64,000 nucleotides of DNA from Diphasiastrum complanatum. Its lineage: Eukaryota; Streptophyta; Lycopodiopsida; Lycopodiales; Lycopodiaceae. Shown here in pieces: positions 52,772-62,999 of the stretch. Within the stretch, counting starts at the first letter, position 1. Each line of letters begins with the position of its first letter. Under the pieces are notes generated by a model. The model ran no database searches, was not told where the DNA came from, and saw only the letters and a list, made by a program, of their open reading frames with translations. The position numbers and the translations under genes were made by a program. The DNA lies in NCBI GenBank assembly GCA_029204225.1, contig CM055100.1, forward strand, positions 31,386,149-31,450,148, written 5' to 3'.

Positions 52772-53812
52772 ATTCGCATTTTTCGCTCATTTCGCACTTT
52801 TTGCATTTTTCACTCATTCTCGAAAAAGCCAACAACAAGCCTATTTTAACTTAGTATTAGTTTTGTGAAGACCTTTGCATTCTTCGCGTTTTTCGCGACT
52901 CAGCCGAAGTCCCCGACGCCGACGCATCGCCAAGGCACCAGAGTCAACCGAAGTCCCCGATGACGACGAATTGCCAAGGCACCAATCTCAACCGAAGGCG
53001 AGACTCAATCGAAGTGGCCGAAGGCCGAAGTCCCCGAAGGCAGCGAAGTCACCGAAGTGACCAATGAGGACTCAGCCCCAGCCATGTGCCAAAGCCGAAA
53101 GTCCAGCAAGTCGACTTCGAGACCAGCCACGTCAAATGTCGAGTACGTCGACTTTGAGATCCAGGCTCGATGAGCGTGACAGTTTGAATGTCACGACTCA
53201 GCCGTTAAGCCACGTAGTTGAAGCAAAGTACCAACACACATAGTTAGCTGATGTTTTAGCTGAAACTATCTTGTAATGCTTAGCTAATTAGATCTTGTTC
53301 AGACCAAGCATGTTATGTGTATTGGAGATCGGATACAGATAAAGAGAGATACACAGAGTGTGTGTGGAAGTAGTCAATGAATGCAGTTTTGCAGTAGCAG
53401 ACGCATATTATCAGACCAACGATTTAAGTGCTAGTAGTAGCTAGTTCCTGGTAAGGGAGAATATCTCTCTTACCTCCACGCGTTGATCTGGGAAACAGAC
53501 AGCTCTCAAAAGATCATTGATGTATACTTGATTTTGGTAATATAGACAAGTAACAATTCTTTTGCTCAATGTATGCAATCTCTGAATGTTATGATGCTTG
53601 CTTAATTCATAAGTAGATATACTTCTGATGTCATTTCATTATCTACTATTCATAAATTAGTATCACATTAGCAGTAGCTATCTGTCGTTCGGAGGATGCC
53701 TGATCGCGGAATGAAGCAGTAGCTTCCCCGGACAGATCGGCTCCATCTGAGTGCATATCAGTTAATCACGACTTGCTCCGACTTCGAAGTGTTCAAACTC
53801 ACCGATCCCACA
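52772..53812 (+). repeat. Probable 5' LTR of Copia-2
   Basis: Bounded left by the break in Copia-1 RNase H and right by CCCACA before the primer sites. It starts with TTTTTCGC/GCATTTTTC motifs and holds a degenerate repeat of CCGAAGTCCCCGA / CGCCAAGGCACCA (52900-53060). No second LTR exists in the window, so the left boundary is approximate. Confidence 0.5.
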
Positions 53813-53816
53813 TTAG

Positions 53817-53916
53817 TGGTATCAGAGCTACTCGGAGATCCGAAGTCGAAGGATCCGCAACAGTGGTATTAGAGCATTCGACATTCACCCAAGATTCACA
53901 CCAGTGGTATCAGAGC
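53817..53916 (+). promoter_or_regulatory. Three successive primer-binding-site copies of Copia-2
   Basis: TGGTATCAGAGC at 53817-53828, TGGTATTAGAGC at 53864-53875 and TGGTATCAGAGC at 53905-53916. Each is preceded by AG/CAG, with TTCG-rich spacers of 35 and 29 bases. Only the first adjoins the LTR. Confidence 0.75.
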
Positions 53917-53931
53917 CTCGTCACTGAGATT

Positions 53932-54570
53932 ATGGCTTCCATTAGCAGCATCCAATCGAAGATTTGCACAGTACTTGAAGCAGACGGGTCGAATTTCTTG
54001 GCCTGGAAAGTAAAGACTTCACTCATCCTCAGAGGAGAAGCACTATGGCCATGGGTTGACGGCTTTGAAGAGATGCCAGCCAGCATAGGCAAGGAACTTC
54101 GAGAGTGGAAGGAGAAGAACGACAAAGCAGTAGCGGTCATCTCCCCTTCCATCGAAGACAACATTACCCTCGACCTTGCATCAATCTCCAATGCTAGAGA
54201 GATGTGGGATGCACTCACAAGTACATTTCAGACCAAGTCACGAAATCAAATTATGCATCTAGAAGATCAACTTACCTACCTAAGATGGGATGGCAAGGAT
54301 CTCACCACCTTCATCAAGAAAATGAAGAACATGTTCCTGTCATTACACAATGCTGGAACAGAGCATTCAGTCTCACAAGAAAAGCAACTCAGCTATTTGC
54401 TACGTTCCCTACCAAGATCTTTTCAGACTACCAGAACTCTGCTAGCTAAAGATCCCGACATGACCTTCGACAAAGTAGTCATCGACATCAGGAAGAAGTC
54501 GAAGCTAGAGAGCACTATGATGACAAAATCGAATCTGACCAAGCTCTCTACAACAACAAAGACCAGTTGA
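53932..54570 (+). CDS. gag: Copia-2 gag
   Basis: The likely start is the ATG at 53932 (MASISSIQSKICTVLEADGS) shortly after the third primer site; the open frame extends upstream only by chance. Gag landmarks: NFLAWKVKTSLILRGEALWP, NDKAVAVISPSIEDNITLDL, AREMWDALTSTFQTKSRNQI and LRSLPRSFQTTRTLL. It stops at 54568-54570 and is followed with a frame change by a Lys/Arg/Gln-rich stretch that lacks an obvious zinc knuckle. A capsid-type role is expected. This lineage is distinct from the SSKLDGTNY gags of Copia-1 and the young copia. Confidence 0.85.
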   Translation: MASISSIQSKICTVLEADGSNFLAWKVKTSLILRGEALWPWVDGFEEMPASIGKELREWKEKNDKAVAVISPSIEDNITLDLASISNAREMWDALTSTFQTKSRNQIMHLEDQLTYLRWDGKDLTTFIKKMKNMFLSLHNAGTEHSVSQEKQLSYLLRSLPRSFQTTRTLLAKDPDMTFDKVVIDIRKKSKLESTMMTKSNLTKLSTTTKTS

Positions 54571-56649
54571 AGAAGAAGGCTGATCCTAAGAGGGAGTCAA
54601 CAAGAAGGCAGGACCGAGGTCAGCAGAAAGAGGGAGATCAAGAAGGCAGATCGAAAGGAAGGAACAGGCAGCAAGGCACTGACAAAAAGACATGCAGCCA
54701 TGGATTGCTATCAGAATCCAAGAAGCAAGAAAACACAGAGCAGAAAAGAGAGCTCCAACAACACATCCATGTAGAGGAACCAGAATCCTCCAAGATGGCT
54801 GAAGAACGAGCAAGCAAAAACTCAATTGCTTATTTGTGCACTGATGTATGTGCTACATCCTCAACCGACTTTCAAGAAGTCGTTCTTGATTCAGGTGCAA
54901 CATCACATTTTGTTACAACTAGACAGATCATTGCTGACTTTCGACAGTCTGATTCCTCCAGATACATATTCTTGGAGATGGATCAAGACATGAAGTGAGT
55001 GGAACTGGAGTGCTATGGCTCAACACCAATGGCAGAGATCGAAGACTGGACGATGTCCTATATGTGCCTACGCTATTTTATACGGATCACCAGCCGTTAC
55101 TTTACTTGGTAAACAAGACGTGCAGTATCGGGCGTATTGCAAGATGGTTACTGTTATTGACTGAATTTGACTTTCGAATTGTGGTTCGTAGGATCTACTA
55201 TTAGTTGCAAGGATAGCAGATGCAAGCATGCGGGTGGTATTCACCAATGAAGCATGCAATGTAGTTGATGCCAACACCAGTACACTAATCACTCAAGGAA
55301 GACGCAAAGGCAACCTGTATCATCTGAAGGTACGCTTACCGACAGAGCTGGCTCATCAAGTCCATGAGTCGATGGATGTTCTATGGCATAGGAGACTGTG
55401 TCATATGAACCCAATGGCTTTGTAGAAAGCAAGCCAGCATGGAGCAATCACAAGAGTTAGCATCAAAGATGCAACCAGTTCGACATCCTGTGATGCATGC
55501 ATCAAAGGCAAGATGTCACGTACACCCTTCACCATGGATTCCTTCAGAACAACAAAGCTCTTGGAATTGGTACACTCCGACATCTGTGGACCCTTTGATG
55601 TACTCTCTGTAGGAGGGTCAAGATAGTACATCACCTTCATCGATGATTTCAGTAAGTTTGCTGTTGTCTATCTCATCCACAACAGATCTGAAGCTCTCGA
55701 TAAGTTTACAGAGTATGTGAACTGGGCTGAGAAGTGGACAGAGAAGAAGGTCAAGCAGATAAGAACTGACAGAGGAGGAGAGTACATCTCCAACCGTTTT
55801 GCCGACTTCTGTACAAGTCGAGGCATCCTTCACAAGAAGACAACAGCTTATACACCACAACATAACGGTGTAGTTGAGAAAAAGAACTGAACTCTCATTA
55901 AGGCAGCAAGGTGCATGATGGTCTACTCAAAGGCGTCAAGACCACCATGAAGTGTGGTGGGGTAACAAGCCTAATCTGGCTCATGTACTTGTCTTTGGAT
56001 GTGTTGCATATGCACACAAACTTGACAAGCTTCGAAAGAAGGTAGATGAAAAAGTCGAGTAGGGATACCTTGTAGGATATGATATTCATTCATCATACTA
56101 CAGGATCTATATGCCAGAGACTAATCAGGTAAAGAGTGTCAGAGATGTCAGATTCAATGAAGCAAGAACAGTGGCTAACGAAGATCCAGTTAGCTATGAA
56201 GTTCTTGGCAAGCAGTACTACAACCTGCCGACATCGACGGAGGGAGTGGACCTTGAGCATCCAGATGAAGATGTTCGAATTCCAGATGGACTGAGTGACA
56301 GTTCAGACGACGAACAGCTCGACATGTAGCTTGTACCCAGGACACTTGCTACACACAGCAGCTCTGCAATCAACGAAGGCAAGACACTCGACAAAGGCAA
56401 AGCCATCGAAGTGCCTGCACAATCTCCAAGGAGATCGACAAGAGAAAGAACAGCACCAGTTAGATTTGTGCCTGACAACTCAGCTTCGACAGTAGGAGAG
56501 TTTTGTGGATTCGGTGGTGAACGACAAACTTATGAAGAAGCAATCGACAGTCCCAACAAGGACAAATGGATAAAAGCCATGGAGGAAGAGATGGACTCCA
56601 TGAAGAAGAACAAGGTCTGGACTCTTGAACCAGTACCAGCTGACAGAAA
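54567..56649 (+). pseudogene. pol: Copia-2 protease, integrase and start of reverse transcriptase
   Basis: Protease VVLDSGATSHFV at about 54883. A gypsy splinter interrupts at about 55072-55200. The pre-integrase resumes with TNEACNVVDANTST and a stop at 55423. The integrase core follows: LVHSDICGPFDVLSVGG, RTDRGGEYISNRF, HNGVVEKKN then a stop at 55888. A deletion near 55930 joins to WWGNKPNLAHVLVFGCVAYA. Next are an acidic linker and the RT opening EEAIDSPNKDKWIKAMEEEM and NKVWTLEPVPADR, cut at 56649 by an LTR of the Copia-1 family. The integrase Glu reads VEKKN, with the usual A-E-R changed but the acidic residue kept. Confidence 0.85.
55072..55200 (+). mobile_element. Gypsy RNase H splinter inside Copia-2
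   Basis: Reads FYTDHQPLLYLVNKTCSIGR and LLLLTEFDFRIVV, which is the RNase H of the minus-strand gypsy at 57300-57775 (FYTDHQPLLYLVNKTCNTGR). Only about 125 bp are present, with copia sequence on both sides. Confidence 0.85.
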
Positions 56650-56948
56650 TGTTTATTTGATACCCCTTAATGATAGTTTGGCCATGCCTGCGTGCTATTT
56701 TAGGGGCCATTCTATTTATAGTAATTTTGTTTTTTAAGGCTTATGCATGTAGGTAGGTGCACTACAAATAGATTAGGATCTATTTAGTACTTAGAAGTTC
56801 ATTTTTGGTCTTTACCAAATATAGGTAGTATTATTATCAATTAGCTTTTGCTATTTTGCTATTTGCTTTAGGCTCTTAGCTTTTCTCATTCATTAGAGAA
56901 ACTATTTAAGTAGGCTGGCACCCCACCACAATTATTTCTATATGCTAG
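56650..56948 (+). repeat. 3'-truncated LTR of the Copia-1 family
   Basis: Starts exactly at TGTTTATTTG and matches 46534 onward with scattered substitutions to TATGCTAG at 56948, where the match ends. The clean TG start inside Copia-2 RT indicates an insertion that was later truncated on its right. Confidence 0.85.
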
Positions 56949-57290
56949 CCGCCACCTCCATTTCTGCCACATCTGAGACTGATGATGTCTTGGCTCCTTC
57001 AGCTATCCTTTATGATCTTCAAGGCAGTTCCACCCCTTTTTCTGTAGTTGTCTTTGCTCATATGTCTCATGATTACACTCCTTCCAAAGCTATGGAGGTT
57101 TCCTTGTCTATGAACTAAGGATTGCAAGAGCATCTCCACAAAAAAAAATTTACCTTGGCAGTACAGGCAACAATATGAAGGCAACATGTTGGAATAGGAG
57201 AAAGTAGTGAGGTTGGAGCCAGAAGGATTGCAAGGCAAAAATAACAACATCAAGATCGGCATGAGGAAGAGCAACTGCTGCCAAAGTGAA
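56949..57290. other. Unassigned, possible gag remnant
   Basis: One plus-strand frame gives LQEHLHKKKFTLAVQATI near 57125, and a Pro/Ser-rich start precedes it. No clear family. Confidence 0.3.
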
Positions 57291-57299
57291 TGACAAAAA

Positions 57300-57775
57300 T
57301 CATGCCTCAAAGAAGACAATCTCCTGAAATTCGGAATGACACTCGTATGGAGAAGGAATTAAGGAAGAAAAAAAGTATTCAACTATATCAGCGGCCCAAT
57401 CTGGTACGATGTCAACATAGAACAAGGCAGCATCGGGTAGCTTGTCATCAGGTTGGGTTGTCGTTTCCTTCCCTTTGATTCGCGACACATGATCGATATA
57501 GTGCTGCTTTCTCTTGTGTACCACTATTCTGAAATCAAACTCCAACAATAGAAGCAAGCATTGTGTGATCCGTCCCGTGTTGCAAGTCTTATTCACTAGA
57601 TATAGCAAGGGTTGATGGTCCGTATAAAATGCAAAGTGTGTGGCCATAAGATAGTGTCGAAACTTCTTGACTGCATAGATCATGGCCAATGCTTCCTGCT
57701 CTATGGTTCACAGTTCATTTCTGATTCACTAAGTTATCGGCTGGCAAATCGGACTGGAAAATCCTTTTTGCATCC
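57300..57775 (-). pseudogene. pol: Minus-strand gypsy (Gypsy-3), RNase H part
   Basis: The minus frame reads EALAMIYAVKKFRHYL-type sequence (MAMIYAVKKFRHYLMATHFA), YTDHQPLLYLVNKTCNTGRI and YIDHVSRIKG (usual A-D-x-L-S-R replaced). It is the downstream continuation of the RT segment at 61939-62996. The two are separated by the plus-strand chromovirus. Confidence 0.8.
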
Positions 57776-57779
57776 TCCT

Positions 57780-58293
57780 TGTTACATACCTATGTAACTA
57801 GCAGTACTTCAGACCCCTAATAGTCCATTTAGTGTTGGGGGCTAATGGCAAGGTACCCTTAGGATTAAGGGTATGTGCCCTTGGATAAGGGCAGGCAAGT
57901 GACTATACCTTAGTTGGAGGTATGGAGTCATGTGACTCTTGGATAAGGGGTACCCTTAGTATTAAGGGTAGGTGCCTTAGATTAAGGTACTAGTGTCCTT
58001 GGTTAAGGACAGGTAGGTGTCTATGCCTTGGATGGAGGTATGGAACCTAGAGAGGTGTTAGAAAGTCATTGGATGACTATTTTTCTAAACCTTGGGCCTC
58101 AACCTTGAACCATATCATTTTATTGGTCTAGGACCAAAGTATACATGCACAACTTGGGCAATGGGACCTAGTAGGAGGGCGCCCTTCTAAATTGTCCATT
58201 GAGTTCCCAACTCCCACAAGAAAGGCATTCAAAGAGTCATAGGTTATGCTCTACCTTGGATTTGGAGGACTTCCTCACCTTTACTTGTAAAAG
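57780..58293 (+). repeat. 5' LTR of Gypsy-2 (internally deleted) with palindrome array
   Basis: TGTTACATAC to TTGTAAAAG, immediately before the primer site. Contains six short palindromes of the form CCTTA-N-TAAGG between 57856 and 58009. Confidence 0.85.
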
Positions 58294-58305
58294 TGGTATC
58301 AGAGC
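58294..58305 (+). promoter_or_regulatory. Primer-binding site of Gypsy-2 (TGGTATCAGAGC)
   Basis: Follows the LTR directly. Confidence 0.85.
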
Positions 58306-58915
58306 TAGACAAAGGATGGTAACCTTTCTAACCTTCTTCAAGTTCTATTAAGATCACCAACTAAATTTTTTTTGGGAAGAGTATTGGCTTTTTTAGTTGT
58401 AGGAAGCTTGTAGTTGAAGTACCCAATGAATCTAGTTCTCTTTGGAAGAGAGTAGTGATGCTTATAGAATTGTTTAGGGGCTGATTTTTTATTACGTTAG
58501 AGAAGTTTTGAAGTGGGCTTTGGGTTTTTAAAAGTTCTGAAAAAAGATTTGTGGGATGGTTAGAGGAAGTCTTTCTCTACATACACAAACTTTTTTTGGC
58601 AAAATGATTGATTTTAGCTATGTGTTTTGATCAAAACTAGTGTTGTTTTTGCATAAATGAAGTGTTTGAAGTTTTGATTTCCATTTTGAAATTCTGTTTT
58701 TCAGACCTGTAAATCTGAAAATCAGATCTAAAAAGTGAAGTTTTCATTCAAACTTCATTAGTTACACCTTTCTATCTCCTAGTTTCATGAAGATGGCAAT
58801 GTAGGAAGGGAATGGTAGTGTAACTTTGTGCATAAAACAAGTTTTGAAGTTCTGTTTTTTGTCATTATGAAGTTCTGATTTTCAGACTTGTAAATCTGAA
58901 AATCAGATCTAAAAA
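58306..58915 (+). other. Leader of Gypsy-2, non-coding
   Basis: Contains a repeated CAGACYTGTAAATCTGAAAATCAGATCTAAAAA-type block (about 58703 and 58883, written here in summary), with the deletion junction into RNase H just after the second copy. The direct repeat could have mediated the loss of gag-RT. Confidence 0.55.
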
Positions 58916-59509
58916 TTGATATACCAAAAATCGGGTTTCTTGGGGTTTGTAAGATTTTTCCGTCGGCATATTCCCCAATTTGCTCGATTGGCATTTCCCC
59001 TTACCCAGGCCTTGAAAGGCTATAAGAAGCTAAGCCGGATGGCTAAGAGTCCACTAGTGGTGTGGACGAAGGATATGAACAATTGTTTTGAGCTGCTTAA
59101 GAAAAGTGTCACTTCGGCACTAATACTAATCATTGGCGATCCTAATAAGGCTTTTGTGGTTAGGACCGATGCTAGTGATTCTGCTATTGGAGCTGTTTTG
59201 ATGCAGGATGGACATCCTGTGGCTTATGAAAGCAAGAAACTCAATCTTGCTCAGTCTAGGTATTGTACCTATGCGAAGGAACTGTTTGCAATTGTTCATT
59301 CCTTGAAAATTTGGCGAAGTCATTTGTATGGAGCCAGATTTGAAATTTTGACGGATCATCAGACTCTTCGATATTTCTGTGATGCTACAGATTTAAAGGG
59401 GAGGCAAGCTAGATGGGCTGAGCTGATGCAAATCTTTGACTTTTCTATACGTTATTGTAAAGGAAGTCAAAATACTCTAGCGGATGCTGAGTCGGCTATC
59501 GGCTATTAA
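58916..59509 (+). CDS. pol: Gypsy-2 RNase H
   Basis: Opens at the RT-RNase H connection FLGFVRFFRRHIPQFARLAF, then VRTDASDSAIGAVLMQDGHP, YAKELFAIVHSLKIWRSHLY, ILTDHQTLRYF and a Y-C-K-G-S-Q-N-T-L-A-D-A end. One base is missing in the A-D-A-L-S-R motif (near 59488), so the frame stops at 59509 and continues in the overlapping frame. Confidence 0.85.
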   Translation: MIYQKSGFLGFVRFFRRHIPQFARLAFPLTQALKGYKKLSRMAKSPLVVWTKDMNNCFELLKKSVTSALILIIGDPNKAFVVRTDASDSAIGAVLMQDGHPVAYESKKLNLAQSRYCTYAKELFAIVHSLKIWRSHLYGARFEILTDHQTLRYFCDATDLKGRQARWAELMQIFDFSIRYCKGSQNTLADAESAIGY

Positions 59510-60645
59510 TCAGTCGTGCTTTACTGTTATAGAACCGGGGTTGTTTCAGTCTCTTCAAGGACTATATGAGTCCGATCCTTTTTTTGGAAAGTATTGGCAA
59601 CAAGTACTTTCGGGGGTCGATTCAGGTTTGCAAGATTCCTCGAATCAAGGAAAGACTGAAACGGATTTCCTAATTCGAAACAAGATTTTGTTTCGTAAAG
59701 GAAAGGTGTGTGTACAGGAGAATGACACTGTAAGGGCCCAAATCTTGCATGAGTGTCATGATAGTCCATGCGCAGGACATCCGGGTATACAAAGAACACT
59801 TGACTTAGTTCGAAGGCAATTTTGGTGGCCTAAGATGAAAAGTCAGGTAGAGGCCTATGTACTTAAATGTACTAAGTGCCAAAGCGGAGAGGCTAAAAGC
59901 TAGTGGCCTATTACATCCTTAAAATATTCCTACCGGAAAGTGGGAAAGTATATCTATGGATTTTGTGGTCGGGGCTTCCACGTACAGGGAAGGGCCACGA
60001 TGTTGGGTCATTGTTGACAGACTTACAAAGTTTGCTCAATTTATCCCAACGAAAACTACTGTTAAAGCTTCAGAACTAGCTCAACTGTTTGTTGAGAAGC
60101 TTTTTCGACTGTACGGGCTAACGGAAAGGACCAATCAGACGATGGAGGATATGCTTCGAGCATATGTGGGCCATCGACAGTCTGATTGGGAACAGTACCT
60201 TCCACTGGTGGAATTTGCATAAAACAGTGCAAAGCATTCAACGACTGGATTCAGCCCTTTCATGCTTATGTATGGTTTTCAACCTCGATCACCAATTAGT
60301 GTTGGCATAAAAAACCTACGAGTGCAAGCCGCAGTTGATTTCCTTGCGGATATGCAAGAAATGTTACAGCTGGCTAAAGATAGCATAAGAAGTGCCCAGG
60401 ACAGGGCAAGGCACTATGCTGATCTATCTCGGAAGCACAAGGTATTCATGGTCAACGACTGGGTGTTTTTGAGAGTCCCTAGTCACTCTAGGGGCTTGAA
60501 AACTATTAAGTGTGCAAAGTTGGCGCCTAGGTATTGCGGTCCTTTTAAGGTTATCCAAGTGATAAACAAGGTCGCATACAAACTAGACCTTCCAGCTAAC
60601 GTTGGAATTCATCTTGCTTTTCTTTTTTTAGTAAGTTGGGAGTAG
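59484..60645 (+). pseudogene. pol: Gypsy-2 integrase with a catalytic-region deletion
   Basis: Zinc-binding GHPGIQRTLDLVRRQFWWPK and CTKCQSGEA, a stop at 59903, then MDFVVGASTYREGPRCWVIV (first Asp; the S is I-S-M-D-F) and LAQLFVEKLFRLYGL. The next ~40 residues, including the second catalytic Asp and H-P-Q-T-D-G-Q, are missing: LYGL is joined to TERTNQTMEDMLRAYV. After a stop at 60220 the C-terminal domain continues (KLAPRYCGPFKVIQVINKVA) to 60645. Integration activity is impossible without the second Asp. Confidence 0.85.
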
Positions 60646-60670
60646 GGGACCCTGGTCCCTGTGGAATCTA

Positions 60671-60874
60671 GTGGAAATTTTTCGTAATGAGTTCGTGAGT
60701 GGACCACCTGAACCCGAGGCGATTGTTAATAGCCGGCAGAGGATTCTACGGAGTAGAGTGCTTCGGGAATTTTTAGTCAGGTGGAGTGGCAAATCAGAAG
60801 AGGAGGATACCTGGGAAAAGGAGGCTGATTTCCAGAAGAATTTTCCAAATTTTTCCCTACAAGGAAAAATTTAA
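60671..60874 (+). CDS. Gypsy-2 chromodomain
   Basis: PEAIVNSRQRILRSRVLREF is followed by LVRWSGKSEEEDTWEKEADF and PNFS, the classical E-x-I-L-x-x-R...Y/F-L-V-(K/R)-W-x-G...D-x-T-W-E chromodomain of plant chromoviruses, complete and directly before the polypurine tract (GGGGGAAGGAA, 60880-60890). It would tether integration complexes to modified histones. The first aromatic position is F (E-F-L-V). Confidence 0.85.
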   Translation: MEIFRNEFVSGPPEPEAIVNSRQRILRSRVLREFLVRWSGKSEEEDTWEKEADFQKNFPNFSLQGKI

Positions 60875-60890
60875 GTTTAGGGGGAAGGAA

Positions 60891-61934
60891 TGTTACATAC
60901 TTATGTAATTAGCAGTACTTCAGACCCCTAATAGTCCATTTAGTGTTGGGGGCTAAATGGCAAGGTACCTTTAGGATTAAGGATATGTGCCCTTGGATAA
61001 GGGCAGGCAAGTGACTATACCTTAGTTGGAGGTATGGAGTCACGCGACCCTTGGATAAGGGGTACCCTTAGTATTAAGGGTAGGTGCCTTAGATTAAGGT
61101 ACTAGTGTCCTTGGTTAAGGACAGGTAGGTGTCTATGCCTTGGATGGAGGTATGGAACATAGAGAGGTGTTAGAAAGTTATTGGATGACTATTTTTTTAA
61201 ACCTTGGGCCTCAACCTTGAACCATATCACTTTATTGGTCTAGGACCAAAGTATACATGCACAACTTGAGCAATGGGACCTAGTAGGAGGGCGCCCTTCT
61301 AAAGTGTCCATTGAGTTCCCAACTCCCACAAGAAAGGCATTCAAAGAGTCATAGATTATGGAAGGAGTCTCTTGACCTTCCATAAGCCTATGGGGGCTCT
61401 TGGAGATTCTTTAACTCTCCTCTCTCTCTCATTGGATGAGTATGGAACTCCATAGTGCATTGGAGGGGTCCATGGGCCATCTATATGAGGGTAGTAGGGT
61501 GCCCATTGGGAGGGGGGGGGATCTCTCTTGTTTGCTTTGCTTATGCTCTAGTGTTGCTACTAGTGTGTAGAGTGCTTTCTTGTGGTAGTATGCTTAAGGT
61601 TTGGATCTTGCTTATGGTATGGGACATAAGTAGGGTTTGGATCTTGAGAATGCTATGGAGTGTTGTGGTATGCTTGTGATTTGTTTATGGTTAGCAAGGG
61701 GGTGCTAGATAGGTCTTGCTTGGAGCTTGGATCTAGGTGGTGAATACTTGAGGCCAGCTTGTTATCTATCTTTGAGTTTAAAGAGTAGGGACATAGGTGG
61801 AGGAGAGATCCTTGGAGGCTTGCAGATCCTTACTTGTAGGTGGAGGCATCCTAGGTTGGAGTTGGGGAGCATCTTGAAGCTTGCAAGTTGCTTGGAGGAC
61901 ATTTGGAGGACTTCCTCACCTCTACTTGTAATAG
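60891..61934 (+). repeat. 3' LTR of Gypsy-2
   Basis: 1,044 bp, TGTTACATAC to TTGTAATAG. It carries the same palindrome array (about 60966-61120) with a few substitutions and the ~530-bp segment lost from the 5' LTR. The open frames within it (61455-61679, 61727-61954) have no domain. Confidence 0.85.
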
Positions 61935-61938
61935 TCCT

Positions 61939-62996
61939 GGCTGGGTCAAGATAGCTCCAATTGCATACTTTGATGTGACTATATGCACATGGAACTCAAT
62001 CATCCAATTGGGCGGTCGTAAGATTGGCGCCACGACCAATGCGTCTTTCAGCTTCTGGAAAGCCTGTAAGGCTTCCTCCGTCGAATGTGGTTCCATGGTA
62101 AGCTTGTAGATTGGCCTTGTTAACTCCGCAAAATCCAAAATGAATTCTGTGGCGATTCCATGTCTAGATACAATGTGACCCAATATAAGGCCATGTGTGA
62201 CCCAAAGCTGACGCTTTTCTGGGTTCAAGGATTGCGGCATTGAATCAACACCTTTTCCAAATTAGATAAGTGTTCACTGTTTGGCCCGTGCACACACAGA
62301 TCATCCAGGAAAATCTCCCGAAATTTTTGTAGGTATTGTTTGAATGTCGCTTGCATGACTCTCTGGAAGGTACTGGGGGCATTGCAAAGTCCGCATGGCA
62401 TCACCTTATAGGCATAAGTTCCCCATTCAGTGGCGAATGTTTGTCTTGTGTTGATCGTCCGGCGCAATTTTCACTTGATTGTAGCCGCTGAAGCCGTTCA
62501 GAAAATTGTAAGCTTCTGCTCCTGCTACTCGATCTAGGGCACTCTTTGTGAAAGGTAGTGGGAAATGATCCTTCTTGGTGATCGCATTTAGTGCCTTTAG
62601 ATTTACACATATTCGCATTTTTCCATTTTTCTTGGGTACTATGACTATCGACGATACCCATATGGTGTGCTGGACTACGATTGTGGTATACCCTGTAGGT
62701 CTTTGTAAGTCCATGCGAAACAGTCTTTGTATTCCACCAATAAATTACATAGTCGTGTAAACTAAGTGGGTGTCAACTGTGCTCCCACGTGAACAATCTT
62801 TTCTTCTTCGCTAGGCTCAGATAAGTTCATCGGTTGCGTACGGGCTGGACCTTCGAAGACTTGTTCCTTAGCTTCCTGATCCTTATCAGGCGCTCTTTGT
62901 GCGTTTGGCAGCATAATCACTACGTCGTCTAAAGCATAATTTTTGAAAGTTTTTGGCATCTCGCGAACTGGTGCTCTGCGAGATTCCTCCTTCAAC
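61939..62996 (-). pseudogene. pol: Gypsy-3 reverse transcriptase
   Basis: Minus strand: IVIVPKKNGKMRICVNLKAL, FLNGFSGYNQVKIAPDDQHK, a frame change, WGTYAYKVMPCGLCNAPSTF, KFREIFLDDLCVHG (catalytic pair) and, in a third frame, GLILGHIVSRHGIATEFILD and FAELTRPIYKLTM. The first RT Asp is replaced by Asn-Gly (usual L-D-x-x-S-G-Y/F reads LNGFSGY). The CGLCNAPSTFQRVM signature differs from that of the two chromoviruses, so this is a separate gypsy lineage. The N-terminal 62762-62996 stretch is a linker. Confidence 0.82.
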
Positions 62997-62999
62997 AGA

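Larger units (their letters stand above)
57780..61934 (+). mobile_element. Plus-strand chromovirus (Gypsy-2) inserted in Gypsy-3, lacking gag to RT
   Basis: LTRs at 57780-58293 and 60891-61934 are flanked by TCCT (57776-57779 and 61935-61938). The 5' LTR lacks about 530 bp present in the 3' LTR. The internal region keeps the primer site, about 600 bp of leader, RNase H, integrase and chromodomain; gag, protease and RT are deleted. Minus-strand gypsy pol on both sides is continuous across the insertion (…GAILTQPG to the RNase H part), confirming the boundaries. Confidence 0.88.
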
